From contig JASGIS010000001.1 of assembly GCA_047601745.1 (NCBI GenBank), forward strand, positions 2,480,001 to 2,544,000: DNA of 64,000 bases. Reading direction: 5' to 3'. Positions within the stretch are counted from its first letter, which is position 1; every line of letters starts with the position of its first letter. Positions 53,734-62,897 of the stretch are shown here, piece after piece. Origin of the DNA: JAKPAM01 sp047601745. GTDB lineage: Bacteria; Pseudomonadota; Gammaproteobacteria; Burkholderiales; Burkholderiaceae_E. The position numbers and the translations under genes were made by a program. A model generated the notes under the pieces. The model searched no databases. It saw nothing but the letters and a program-made list of their open reading frames with translations, and was not told where the DNA came from.

Positions 53734-56628
53734 TCAGCCGGTGTTGCGCAGCCCGGCCGCGATGCCGTTGATCGAGATGTGGATGCCGCGCCGCGTGCGG
53801 TCGTCCTGCTGTCCGAGGCGCCAGCGCCGGATCAGTTCGACCTGCAGGTGATTGAGCGGGTCGAGGTAAGGAAAGCGGTGCCGGATCGATCGGGCCAGCG
53901 ACGGATTGGCGGCCAGTCGCTCGGTGGCGCCGGTGATGTCGGTCAGCGCCTGCGTCGTCAGCGCCCATTCCTGCTCGATCGTCGCGAAGATCCTGCGGGC
54001 CTGCTTGCGATCGGGCACCAGCTCGGCATAGCGGCGGGCGATGCCCAGGTCGGTCTTGGACAGCACCATGTCGACGTTCGACAGCACCGCGTGGAAGAAC
54101 GGCCATTGCCGATGCATCTTCTGCAGCAGCGCCAGATGCTTGTCCGGGTCGCGATCGACGAAGGCCCTTACCGCCGAGCCGAAGCCGTACCAGCCGGGCA
54201 GCGTCACGCGGCTCTGTCCCCACGAGAAGCCCCACGGAATCGCGCGCAGATCCTCGATCCGGCGCGTCGTGCGGCGCGACGACGGACGCGAGCCGATGTT
54301 CAGCTCGGCGATCTCGCTGATCGGCGTCGACGCGTGGAAGTAGTCGGTGAAGCCGGGCGTCTCGTAGACCAGCGCGCGATAGGCGTCCATGCTGAGCGTC
54401 GACAGCGTCGACGCCGCGTCCAGGAACGCGGGCGGCGCGGGCCGGGTCGGCGCCAGCAGCGTCGCTTCGAGCGTCGCGGCGACCAGGGTTTCGAGATTGC
54501 GCCGGCCGATCTCGGGGTTCGCGTACTTGCTGCCGATGATCTCGCCCTGCTCGGTCAGCCGGATCTGGCCGTTCACGGTGCCCGGCGGTTGCGCGAGGAT
54601 CGCCTGGTAGCTCGGGCCGCCGCCGCGTCCGACGGTGCCGCCGCGGCCATGGAACAGCCGCAGCGTGATCCGGTCGAACGCATCGAACATCCGCGCCAGC
54701 GCGGTCGACGCGCGATACAGCTCCCAGTTGCTGGTGAAGAAGCCGCCGTCCTTGTTGCTGTCCGAGTAGCCGAGCATGATGTCCTGCTGCGCGCCCGAGC
54801 GCCGGACCAGCGCCTCGATGCCCGGCAGCGCGTAGAACGCCTTCATGATCGGTTCGGCATGGCGCAGGTCGGTGATCGTCTCGAACAGCGGCACGACGAT
54901 CAGCGCCGCCGTCGACGTTCCGTCGTCCAGGCAGCCGCGCATCAGCCCGGTTTCCTTCTGCAGCAACAGCACTTCGAGCAGGTCGCTGACGGTTTCGGTG
55001 TGGCTGATGATGTAGTGGCGGATCGTCTCGCGGCCGAACGCGGCGAGCACGCGCGCCGCCATCTCGAAGATCGCCAGCTCCTTGTCGGCCAGCGCCGAGT
55101 ACGCGTGGTCGCGCACGCGCAGCGGCCGCGCATCGTTCAGCAGCCCGAGCAGCAGCGTTTGCCGTTCGTCCTCGCCGAGGCTCGCGTAGTCCGGATGCAG
55201 GCGCGCGACCGCCAGCAGCTCGGCGACCACGGCCTCGTGCTGGTCCGAACTCTGGCGCAGGTCCACCGTCGCCATGTGAAAGCCGAACACCTGGACCGCG
55301 CGGATCAGCGGCGCGAGCCGCGGCGCGATCAACGGGCCGCCGTAATGCGCGCGCAGCGACGCCTCGATCGTGCGCAGATCGCTCAGGAACGCCTGCGCGT
55401 CGTCATAGGGATCGGCGGGCTCGACCGCGTGACGCAAGGCCTCGGTGCCGGTCAGGCGCTTGAGCGTGGCGGCCAGCCGCGCGTAGACGCCGACCAGCGC
55501 GCGGCGATAGGGCTCGTCCTGGCGATGGTCGTGGCTGTCGTGCGCGCGCTGCGCCAACGCCAGCGCTTCGTCGCTGACGTCGACCAGCAGCCGCGACATC
55601 GACAATTCGGCGCCGAGTTCGTGGACCTCGGTCAGGTAGTGGCGCAGCACCGTCTCGCTGTGGCGCATGGTCGCCAGTTCGAGCGTTTGCGCGTTGACGT
55701 TCGGATTGCCGTCGCGATCGCCGCCGATCCAGTTGCCCATCCGCAGGAAGGGCGCGACCGGCGTACCGCCCAGCCGCGATTCGAGTTCGGCGTAGACCTT
55801 GGGCACCTGCGTCAGGAACGTCGTGCGGTAGTAGCTGAGCGCGTTCTCGATCTCGTCGGCGACCGTCAGCTTCGTGAAGCGCAGCATCCGCGTCTGCCAC
55901 AGCTGCGTGACGCGCGAGCGGAGCAGCGCCTCGTTGTCCGCCCGTTCGACGTCCGAAGCCAGCGACTCGCGCTGCGCGAGCAGGCCGGCGATCGCCCGCT
56001 CGGCGTCCAGGATGCTGCGCCGTTGCACCTCGGTCGGATGCGCGGTCAGCACCGGCGACACGTAGGCGCCGGCCAGCATCCGGGTGACGTCGCCGGGCCG
56101 CACCCGGGCCTCGGTCAGCCGCTCGAACGAGCGCGCGAGCGAGCCGTCCTGCGACGCGATCGGCTTGGCGCCGGCATCGCGCCTCGCCATCGCCTTCGCT
56201 TCGTGCGCCTTGCGGCGGCGGATGTGGTGGCGGTCCTCGGCGATGTTGGCCAGGTGCGAGAAGTAGCTGAACGCGCGGATCACCGACACGGCCTGCTCGG
56301 GGCTCAGCTCCTCGAGCAGTCGGTTCATCGCCTTGCCCGCCGTCGCATCGTCGTTGCGCCGGTAGGCGACGCTCAACTGGCGGATCCGTTCGATCAGTTC
56401 GTACGCGTCCTCGCCTTCCTGGTCGCGGATCGTCTCGCCCAGGATGCGCCCGAGCAGCCGGATGTCGTCGATCAGCGGCTGGTCCTTCGCATCGGCGGGC
56501 GGCGCGTCGGCGCGCGCACCGTCGCGTCCGGCGCGCGCCGCGCCGTTCTTGCGGCGATCGCGATCGCCGCCGACCGTCGACTGCGCGTTCTTCCTGGATT
56601 TTCCGCGGGGCTTTGCCGGATCGGCCAT
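53734..56628 (-). CDS. ppc: Phosphoenolpyruvate carboxylase
   Basis: This 964-residue enzyme makes oxaloacetate from PEP and bicarbonate. The catalytic His is in VLTAHPTEVQRRSI, and other conserved blocks are GNWIGGDRDGNPNVN, MLGYSDSNKDGGFFTSNW, FHGRGGTVGRGGGPSYQAI and the C-terminal RNTG. The N-terminus carries about 45 extra basic residues (KPRGKSRKNAQS...DRDRRKNG). The ATG at 56628 is 110 bases downstream of the ppx end. Same-strand ppx lies upstream but the gap suggests separate control. Confidence 0.97.
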   Translation of the reverse strand: MADPAKPRGKSRKNAQSTVGGDRDRRKNGAARAGRDGARADAPPADAKDQPLIDDIRLLGRILGETIRDQEGEDAYELIERIRQLSVAYRRNDDATAGKAMNRLLEELSPEQAVSVIRAFSYFSHLANIAEDRHHIRRRKAHEAKAMARRDAGAKPIASQDGSLARSFERLTEARVRPGDVTRMLAGAYVSPVLTAHPTEVQRRSILDAERAIAGLLAQRESLASDVERADNEALLRSRVTQLWQTRMLRFTKLTVADEIENALSYYRTTFLTQVPKVYAELESRLGGTPVAPFLRMGNWIGGDRDGNPNVNAQTLELATMRHSETVLRHYLTEVHELGAELSMSRLLVDVSDEALALAQRAHDSHDHRQDEPYRRALVGVYARLAATLKRLTGTEALRHAVEPADPYDDAQAFLSDLRTIEASLRAHYGGPLIAPRLAPLIRAVQVFGFHMATVDLRQSSDQHEAVVAELLAVARLHPDYASLGEDERQTLLLGLLNDARPLRVRDHAYSALADKELAIFEMAARVLAAFGRETIRHYIISHTETVSDLLEVLLLQKETGLMRGCLDDGTSTAALIVVPLFETITDLRHAEPIMKAFYALPGIEALVRRSGAQQDIMLGYSDSNKDGGFFTSNWELYRASTALARMFDAFDRITLRLFHGRGGTVGRGGGPSYQAILAQPPGTVNGQIRLTEQGEIIGSKYANPEIGRRNLETLVAATLEATLLAPTRPAPPAFLDAASTLSTLSMDAYRALVYETPGFTDYFHASTPISEIAELNIGSRPSSRRTTRRIEDLRAIPWGFSWGQSRVTLPGWYGFGSAVRAFVDRDPDKHLALLQKMHRQWPFFHAVLSNVDMVLSKTDLGIARRYAELVPDRKQARRIFATIEQEWALTTQALTDITGATERLAANPSLARSIRHRFPYLDPLNHLQVELIRRWRLGQQDDRTRRGIHISINGIAAGLRNTG

Positions 56629-56740
56629 CGTCTTGCGCCTAGAAAGGGGGTTGCTGCGGGTAACGCCCGGAGTCCGAGAGTGTGCATCAGAACCGACGCA
56701 AGAACCGTTCCGACGCGGGCGCGCCGGCGGTCACGGATTC

Positions 56741-58240
56741 TCAGAGCAACTGGTAGTCGAACTGCTCGAACACGCCCTGGTTCGCCCACGCCGCCGCCTC
56801 GGCCCTGAGGCTCGCGTCGGTCAACGGGTGCGAGCGCGCCCAGGCCGCCGGCACTTCGAGCCGAAGCTTGCCGCGCTTGAAGAACAACGCGGGAACGATC
56901 ACCGGGTCGTCGTCGCGGCGCCGATGCATCGTCGTGGCCAGCCGCAGCGACAGCGCCATCAGCCAGTCGAGTTCGCCGTTCAGCAGCGGCGACAGCTTGC
57001 GCAGGCCGCCGGTCTGCCCGAGCACCAGCCGCGCCATCAGCGACTGCTCGTCCTGCGAGAAGCCCGGCATGTCGCCGTGATCGAGGATGTACGCGCTGTG
57101 CTTGTGATAGTCCTGGTGCGAGATCGACATGCCGATCTCGGCCAGCCGCGCCGCCCAGCCCAGCAACTGCTTGCGCCGCTCCAGTTCTTCGACGGGGCCG
57201 CGCGCGGCCTGCCCGAACAGCACGATCGCCGTGTGCGCGACGCGCTCGCCGTGCTGCGTGCCGCTGCCGTAGCGCTGCACCATGCGGGCGACCGTCACCT
57301 CGCGCATGTCGGCGCCGTGGCTGCGGCCCAGCAGGTCGTACAGCACGCCCTGGCGCAGCGCGCCGCTGCAATAGGTCATCGACTCGATGCCCAGTTCCTC
57401 GAAGACCGCGGTCATCACCGCGAGTCCGCCGGCCAGCACCGGCCGGCGCTCGGCCTTGAGCCCCTCGAGCTTGACCCGGTCGGCGTGGCCGGCGCGCACC
57501 AGCACGTCGCCGAGCCAGGCCAGGCCGTCGCGCGTGATCCGTGATTCGCCGCGGTTGGCCTGCAGCGCCTGCCACAGCGCTTTCGCGGTGCCGGACGAGC
57601 CGGCCGCGTAATCCCAGCCGAGCCCGCGATAGGCGAGCGAGATCGGCGCGATGACGTCGCGCGCCGCGTAGCACGCGCGCGTGAAGCTCTGGCGATCGAC
57701 GTTGCCGTTCGGAAAGAAGCGTTCGGACAGCGACACGCAGCCGACCGCGGTCGATTCGAGCGCCAGCGGCTCGTAGTCGCGGCCGATGATGCATTCGGTC
57801 GATCCGCCGCCGATGTCGACGACGATGCGCCGCCGCCCGTCGACCGCCATCGCGTGCGCGGCGCCCAGATAGATCAGCCGCGCCTCCTCGTAGCCCGAGA
57901 TGACCTCGATCGGAAAGCCGAGCGCCGCCTGCGCGGTCTCGAGCAGCCGCCGTCCGTTGCGCGCGACGCGAAACGTGTTGGTCGCGACCGCGCGGACCGT
58001 ATCGGGGCTGAACGAACGCAGCCGCTCGCCGAAGCGGCGCAGCGCCTCGATCGCGCGGCGTTGCGACGCCTCGTCCAGCGAGCCGTTGGCACCGAGCCCG
58101 GCCGCCAGTCGCACCGATTCCTTCAGCGCGTCGAGCGGGCGGATCTGCTCGCCGGCGCAGGATGTTTCGACGCGTCCGATCAGCAGCCGGAAGCTGTTCG
58201 AACCCAGATCAACGGCGGCAAGCAGGCGACGGTCAGTCAT
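56741..58240 (-). CDS. ppx: Exopolyphosphatase (Ppx/GppA family)
   Basis: This 499-residue enzyme removes terminal phosphates from polyphosphate. The ASKHA-type phosphate sites are VDLGSNSFRLLIG near the N-terminus and VDIGGGSTECIIG at about 145-157, with FPNGNVDRQSF and SSGTAKAL between. The C-terminal HD-like part (HSAYILDHGDMPGFSQDEQ) is present. It is divergent from ppk across 150 bases, so synthesis and breakdown of polyphosphate are encoded side by side. Confidence 0.93.
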   Translation of the reverse strand: MTDRRLLAAVDLGSNSFRLLIGRVETSCAGEQIRPLDALKESVRLAAGLGANGSLDEASQRRAIEALRRFGERLRSFSPDTVRAVATNTFRVARNGRRLLETAQAALGFPIEVISGYEEARLIYLGAAHAMAVDGRRRIVVDIGGGSTECIIGRDYEPLALESTAVGCVSLSERFFPNGNVDRQSFTRACYAARDVIAPISLAYRGLGWDYAAGSSGTAKALWQALQANRGESRITRDGLAWLGDVLVRAGHADRVKLEGLKAERRPVLAGGLAVMTAVFEELGIESMTYCSGALRQGVLYDLLGRSHGADMREVTVARMVQRYGSGTQHGERVAHTAIVLFGQAARGPVEELERRKQLLGWAARLAEIGMSISHQDYHKHSAYILDHGDMPGFSQDEQSLMARLVLGQTGGLRKLSPLLNGELDWLMALSLRLATTMHRRRDDDPVIVPALFFKRGKLRLEVPAAWARSHPLTDASLRAEAAAWANQGVFEQFDYQLL

Positions 58241-58349
58241 GGAACGGAGACGGAATCGATCATCGGACGCCTTGCCAGGCGACGCCGGGTGGTCGTGGTG
58301 CGCTGCAAGGACGGATCCGCGAAGTATCGCAGAAGTGCGCGATCGCCCC

Positions 58350-58367
58350 GTGTCATCGATTTTTCAC
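58350..58367 (+). promoter_or_regulatory. PhoB box of ppk
   Basis: GTGTCAT, four bases (CGAT), TTTTCAC matches the 7-4-7 PhoB box pattern with 11 of 14 consensus bases. It ends 10 bases before a TAAACT -10, the distance typical of PhoB-activated promoters where the box replaces the -35. Confidence 0.7.
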
Positions 58368-58377
58368 ATGGCGGCGG

Positions 58378-58383
58378 TAAACT
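58378..58383 (+). promoter_or_regulatory. -10 element of ppk
   Basis: TAAACT, 10 bases after the PhoB box and seven bases before the ppk ATG. Transcription from it would start at or beside the ATG. Confidence 0.6.
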
Positions 58384-58390
58384 CGAGCGG

Positions 58391-60559
58391 ATGACCCGAG
58401 ACGACGCGCCCCCGTTCGATGCCGAACCCGAACCCGCTCCGGTGCGCGTCCCGGATCCCGATCGGTATCTGAATCGCGAACTCGGGATCCTGGCGTTCAA
58501 CGAACGCGTGCTGGCCCAGGCCGAGGATCCGGACACGCCGCTGCTCGAACGGCTGCGTTTCGTGACGATCGTGTCGAGCAACCTCGACGAGTTCTACGAG
58601 GTGCGGGTCGCCGAACTCAAGGAACTGGTCTTCGCCGGCCTGGCCGACGCGCAGAACGCGCGCCAGACGCTGATCGAGGTCTCGCGCCGCGTCGATCGGC
58701 TGGTCGATCGCCAGTACCGGCTGCTCAACGAAAAGCTGCTGCCGCTGCTCGAACGCGAAGGGGTCGCGCTGCATACCAGCCCGACCTGGGACGACGCGCA
58801 GGCGCGCTGGGCCGAGCAGGTCTTCATGACCGAGATCGAGCCGCTGCTGACGCCGATCGCGCTCGATCCGGCGCATCCGTTCCCACGCATCCTGAACAAG
58901 AGCCTGAACTTCATCGTCGAGCTCGACGGCCGGGACGCGTTCGGCCGCCGCGCGGGGATCGCCGTCATCCAGGCCCCGAGGCTGCTGCCGCGGCTGATCC
59001 GCATGCCGGCCGCATTGTCCGCTTACCCTTGCGGCGTGGTGCTGCTGACCTCGTTCGTGCAGAAGTTCGTCAGCCGGCTGTTCCAGGGCATGCACGTGCG
59101 CTCGGTCAACCAGTTTCGCGTCACGCGCAACAGCGAGCTGTTCGTCGACGACGAGGACATCACCGACCTGCGCGTCGCGCTGCAGGGCGAGCTGCCGCAG
59201 CGCCACTACGGCGACGCGGTACGGCTCGAGGTGTCGGCGGGCTGTCCCGAACCGGTGATCGACCGGCTGCTGCGCGAGTTCGAGCTGAACAACGACGACT
59301 GCTTTCGCGTCGACGGCCCGGTCAACCTGAATCGCCTCGCGCAGGTCATCGACCTCGTCGATCGCCCGGACCTGAAGTTCCCGGTGTTCGAACCTTCGGT
59401 GCCGGCCGATCTGCGCGGCGACGACCTGTTCGCCGCGGTCGCGCGGCGCGACATCCTGCTGCACCATCCGTATCAATCGTTCGAGCCGGTGATGCGGTTC
59501 CTGGCCAGCGCCGCCACCGATCCGCGCGTCGTGGCGATCAAGCAGACCGTCTACCGGACCGGCGCCGATTCGGCGCTGATGGACTCGCTGGTCAGCGCGG
59601 CCCGCGCCGGCAAGGAGGTCACCGTCGTCGTCGAGCTGATGGCCCGTTTCGACGAGGAGACCAACATCAACTGGGCCGCGCGGCTCGAGCAGGTCGGCGC
59701 GCACGTCGTCTACGGCGTCGTCGGCCACAAGACGCATGCGAAGATGGCGATGGTGCTGCGGCGCGAGAAGCCGGCGCGCGGCGCGCGCGAGGGGGCGCTC
59801 GCCGGCGCAGCGATCGGCGACGCGAGCGGCGAGGTGCTGCGGCGCTACGTGCATCTGGGCACCGGCAACTACCATCCGCGAACGGCCCGGCTGTACGAGG
59901 ACTTCGGACTGCTGTCGGCCGATCCGGTGCTGTGCGCCGACGTCCACGAGGTGTTTCGCCGCTTGACCGGCGTCGGCCAGGCCCGCGCGCTCAGCGCGCT
60001 GCTGCAGGCGCCGTTCACGCTGCACGACTCGGTGCTGGCCGCGATCCGCCGCGAGCGCGCGCATGCGCTGGTCGGCAAGAAGGCCTATCTGGCCGCCAAG
60101 ATCAATGCGCTGCTCGAGCCGACGGTCATCGAGGCGCTGTACGAGGCGAGCCAGGCGGGCGTGCGCATCGACCTGATCGTGCGCGGCGTCTGCGCGCTGC
60201 GGCCGGGGATCGCCGGCCTGTCGGAGAACATCCGCGTGCGCTCGATCGTCGGCCGCTTCCTCGAGCACAGCCGCGTCTACTATTTCTGGAACGACGGCCA
60301 GCGCGACGTCTGGCTGTCATCGGCCGACTGGATGGACCGGAACCTGCTGCGGCGGGTCGAGGTGGCGTTTCCGGTGCTCGATCGCCGCTTGAAGACCCGC
60401 GTGATCGACGAGGCGTTCCAGGAGCATCTGGCCGACAACGTATCGGCCTGGATCATGGACGGTGACGGACGTTATACGCGCCGGCACGGGCGCCGGGGCA
60501 TCCCCCGCCAGTCGCAGCAGCGACTGCTGCGGAAACTGGCGCCGGGTCCGGGCGTCTAA
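58391..60559 (+). CDS. ppk1: Polyphosphate kinase 1
   Basis: This 722-residue enzyme polymerises phosphate from ATP. The N-terminal domain begins YLNRELGILAFNERVLAQA; the middle region holds FPRILNKSLNFIVEL and QFRVTRNSEL. The catalytic phospholipase-D-like part has PYQSFEPVMRFLASAATDPRV, IKQTVYRTGADS and the autophosphorylated His in GHKTHAKMAMV, then RYVHLGTGNYHPRTARLYEDF and HSRVYYFWNDGQRDVWLSSADWMDRNLLRRVE (cited in part). The start ATG at 58391 lies right after the -10, so no ribosome-binding site is expected in the transcript. Induction by phosphate starvation is indicated by the PhoB box. Confidence 0.96.
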   Translation: MTRDDAPPFDAEPEPAPVRVPDPDRYLNRELGILAFNERVLAQAEDPDTPLLERLRFVTIVSSNLDEFYEVRVAELKELVFAGLADAQNARQTLIEVSRRVDRLVDRQYRLLNEKLLPLLEREGVALHTSPTWDDAQARWAEQVFMTEIEPLLTPIALDPAHPFPRILNKSLNFIVELDGRDAFGRRAGIAVIQAPRLLPRLIRMPAALSAYPCGVVLLTSFVQKFVSRLFQGMHVRSVNQFRVTRNSELFVDDEDITDLRVALQGELPQRHYGDAVRLEVSAGCPEPVIDRLLREFELNNDDCFRVDGPVNLNRLAQVIDLVDRPDLKFPVFEPSVPADLRGDDLFAAVARRDILLHHPYQSFEPVMRFLASAATDPRVVAIKQTVYRTGADSALMDSLVSAARAGKEVTVVVELMARFDEETNINWAARLEQVGAHVVYGVVGHKTHAKMAMVLRREKPARGAREGALAGAAIGDASGEVLRRYVHLGTGNYHPRTARLYEDFGLLSADPVLCADVHEVFRRLTGVGQARALSALLQAPFTLHDSVLAAIRRERAHALVGKKAYLAAKINALLEPTVIEALYEASQAGVRIDLIVRGVCALRPGIAGLSENIRVRSIVGRFLEHSRVYYFWNDGQRDVWLSSADWMDRNLLRRVEVAFPVLDRRLKTRVIDEAFQEHLADNVSAWIMDGDGRYTRRHGRRGIPRQSQQRLLRKLAPGPGV

Positions 60560-60653
60560 GGGGCGATCGCTCCGGGCCCGGGCTCTGCCCCCGGGAGAGC
60601 GCGCCTGCGTCGCGAGGGGCGCGGGCGGCCGTGTCCGGGCATCGGCGAAGCCG

Positions 60654-60941
60654 CTACCAGCGGCGTGGTCCGCCTCCCCATCCGTGGTACGGATAAGGCC
60701 CGCGCGGCCCGCCCCAGCCCGGGCGCGGCCCGCCCCAACTGCGGCCGAAGTAGATCGACGCGCTCGGGACCACCACCGGTGCCGGCGCCACCACGGCCGG
60801 GCCCACGTACCCGCCGCCGTAGCCGTAGACGGGCGGGCCGGCGGGCACCACGGCGCAGGCGCCCAACGAGGCCAGCGCGCCTGCGGCTAGAATCGCCTTC
60901 ATCGCGCCCTTGAAGCGGGCGCTCGCGGTACCGGTTCTCAT
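60654..60941 (-). CDS. Small Gly/Pro/Trp-rich lipoprotein
   Basis: This 95-residue protein has a signal peptide with a long n-region and ends it in LGAC, a lipobox. The mature part is rich in Gly, Pro, Trp and Tyr (YGYGGGYVG, RSWGGPRPGWGGPRGPYPYHGWGG). The start at 60941 is decided by a perfect AAGGAG six bases upstream; the Met 13 residues on lacks one. Such proteins are common and of unknown role in Burkholderiales. Confidence 0.8.
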   Translation of the reverse strand: MRTGTASARFKGAMKAILAAGALASLGACAVVPAGPPVYGYGGGYVGPAVVAPAPVVVPSASIYFGRSWGGPRPGWGGPRGPYPYHGWGGGPRRW

Positions 60942-61068
60942 CGTCTGCTCCTTGTCAGGCCGCGACCGGGATCGCGGACCCGAGCGACAGCAACCCCGCT
61001 GTCGGCATCCACGATACGGACAACAGGGCGGTTCAGGTGTATCGAGTTCGGACGAGTTGTATCAAGAC

Positions 61069-61770
61069 ATGACGGCGAGCCTTCGCATCCATCCGCTCGG
61101 CGATCGCGCGCTGCTGTGCGAGACCGGCGGCGTAGCCTCGCTCGACACGCAGCGCAGGATCTGGGCATTGGCGAGGCAGGCGTGCGACTGGACGGACGTG
61201 GCCGAGGCCGTGCCCGGCGTCAACAACCTGTTGCTGGTGTTCGACGCGCTGTCGGCCGATGCCGACGCGCTGCGCTCGCGCGTCGAGCGCGCATGGTCAG
61301 GCCTGCGCGTCGTCGACGCCGAACCGGGTCCGCTGATCGAGATCCCGGTCGTCTACGGCGGCGGCGGCGGTCCGGACCTCGACGACGTCGCGCGCCATGC
61401 GGGGATGTTGCCCGAAGAAGTGATCGAGCGGCACGCGGGGGCCGAGTACACGGTGTTCTGCATGGGATTCCAGCCCGGATTCGCGTATCTGGGCGGGCTG
61501 GACCCGCGGCTGGCCACGCCGCGGCGGGCGACGCCGCGCACCGACGTGCCGGCGGGCAGCGTCGCGATCGGCGGTCCGCAGACGACGATCTACCCGGCCC
61601 GCTCGCCGGGCGGATGGAACCTGATCGGCCGCTCCGACGCCGTGCTGTTCGCGCCCGACCGCGAGCCGCCGAGCCTGATGGCGGCCGGCTACCGGGTGCG
61701 CTTCGTGCCGGTCGACTCGCTGGGACCGCCGGCGGGCCCGGGCGGCCCGGATCCGCGGAGCGCGCCATGA
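61069..61770 (+). CDS. pxpB: 5-oxoprolinase subunit PxpB
   Basis: This 233-residue subunit works with PxpC and PxpA to hydrolyse 5-oxoproline to glutamate using ATP. It resembles the KipI-type family: LRIHPLGDRALLCETGG, VPGVNNLLLVFD, VVYGGGGGPDLDDVA, YTVFCMGFQPGFAYLGGL, RATPRTDVPAGSVAIGG and IYPARSPGGWNLIG. Its stop overlaps the pxpC start (ATGA). Confidence 0.94.
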   Translation: MTASLRIHPLGDRALLCETGGVASLDTQRRIWALARQACDWTDVAEAVPGVNNLLLVFDALSADADALRSRVERAWSGLRVVDAEPGPLIEIPVVYGGGGGPDLDDVARHAGMLPEEVIERHAGAEYTVFCMGFQPGFAYLGGLDPRLATPRRATPRTDVPAGSVAIGGPQTTIYPARSPGGWNLIGRSDAVLFAPDREPPSLMAAGYRVRFVPVDSLGPPAGPGGPDPRSAP

Positions 61771-62897
61771 TCGAAGTCCTGCGTGCCGGACCGATGACCT
61801 CGGTCCAGGACGGCGGCCGGTCGGGGTGGCGCGCGCTCGGCGTCACGGCGGCCGGCGCGCTCGACACCACGTCGCTGTCGCTGGCCAACCTGCTGGTCGG
61901 CAACCGGCGCGACGCCGCGGCGCTCGAGATCAGCCTGGCGCCGGTCCGGCTGCGCTTCGATCGACCGGTGCGCATCGCGCTGACCGGCGCCGGCCTGGAC
62001 GGCCGGCTCGACGACGGCACGCCGATCCGCTGCTGGTGGAGCTACCGGATCGAGGCCGGCCGGACGCTGACGCTGAACCCGACGCGGCCGCTCGGCGACG
62101 TCGGCCTGCACACGTATCTGGCGGTGTCCGGCGGCATCGACGTGCCCGAGGTGCTCGGTTCGCGCAGCACCGACCTGAAATCCGGGTTCGGCGGCCTGCA
62201 CGGGCGGCTGCTCGCCGACGGCGACCGGCTGCCGGTCGGCAGCGGCGGCCTCGCGCAGGCGACGGACGCGCGCGATCGCGACGGCGTGCCGCTCGGCCGG
62301 CCGTTCGGCGTGCGCGCGCCCGAATGGTTCTGGCCGAAGGCGGCGGTGGGCGGTCGCTCGCCCGCGGTGCCGGTGCGCTTCGTGCCGGGGCCCGAATGGG
62401 AGGATTTCAGCCTGGTCTCGCGCCGGCTGCTCGTCCACGAGGATTGGGAGGTCAGCGCGCGCAGCAACCGGATCGGCTACCGGCTGGCCGGGCCGACGCT
62501 CGTGCGCCTGAAGGCGCGTTCGCGCGATCTGCTGTCGCACGGCGTGCTGCCCGGCGTCATCCAGGTGCCGCCGGACGGCCAGCCGATCGTGTTGATGGCC
62601 GACGCGCAGACCACCGGCGGCTATCCGAAGATCGGCGTCGTCGTCAGCGCCGATCTGCCGCTCGTCGCCCAGGTACGCTTCGGCGCCCGGCTGCGCTTCG
62701 TCGAATCCGATCTCGCGCAGGCGCGCACCGCGCTGCGCCTGGCTCAGCGCTACCTGGACGAGATGGCCGGCATCATCGATTCGCGGCTCGGCCGCGAGCC
62801 CGGCCCGTCCGGTTGTCCGCAGCCCGGGCCCGCCGCCGCCGATCCCGTCCGCGCGCCGACCGGCGCCGCATCGACCGACAACGGAGATCCGACATGA
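61767..62897 (+). CDS. pxpC: 5-oxoprolinase subunit PxpC
   Basis: This 376-residue biotin-dependent carboxyltransferase-like subunit (KipA type) has IEVLRAGPMTSVQDGGRSGWRALGV, GALDTTSLSLANLLVGN, YLAVSGGIDVPEVLGSRSTD and IQVPPDGQPIVLMADAQTTGGYPKIG, cited in parts. About 35 C-terminal residues are Pro/Ala-rich and not typical. Both ends overlap neighbours as ATGA, so the three subunits are translationally coupled. Confidence 0.94.
   Translation: MIEVLRAGPMTSVQDGGRSGWRALGVTAAGALDTTSLSLANLLVGNRRDAAALEISLAPVRLRFDRPVRIALTGAGLDGRLDDGTPIRCWWSYRIEAGRTLTLNPTRPLGDVGLHTYLAVSGGIDVPEVLGSRSTDLKSGFGGLHGRLLADGDRLPVGSGGLAQATDARDRDGVPLGRPFGVRAPEWFWPKAAVGGRSPAVPVRFVPGPEWEDFSLVSRRLLVHEDWEVSARSNRIGYRLAGPTLVRLKARSRDLLSHGVLPGVIQVPPDGQPIVLMADAQTTGGYPKIGVVVSADLPLVAQVRFGARLRFVESDLAQARTALRLAQRYLDEMAGIIDSRLGREPGPSGCPQPGPAAADPVRAPTGAASTDNGDPT

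Noticed and set aside
53614..56808. Open frame of over 1000 codons on the plus strand opposite ppc
   Set aside because: It is antisense to a certain ppc gene, is very rich in Arg/Ala/Gly/Gln as GC-rich shadow frames are, and has no start signal or family match.
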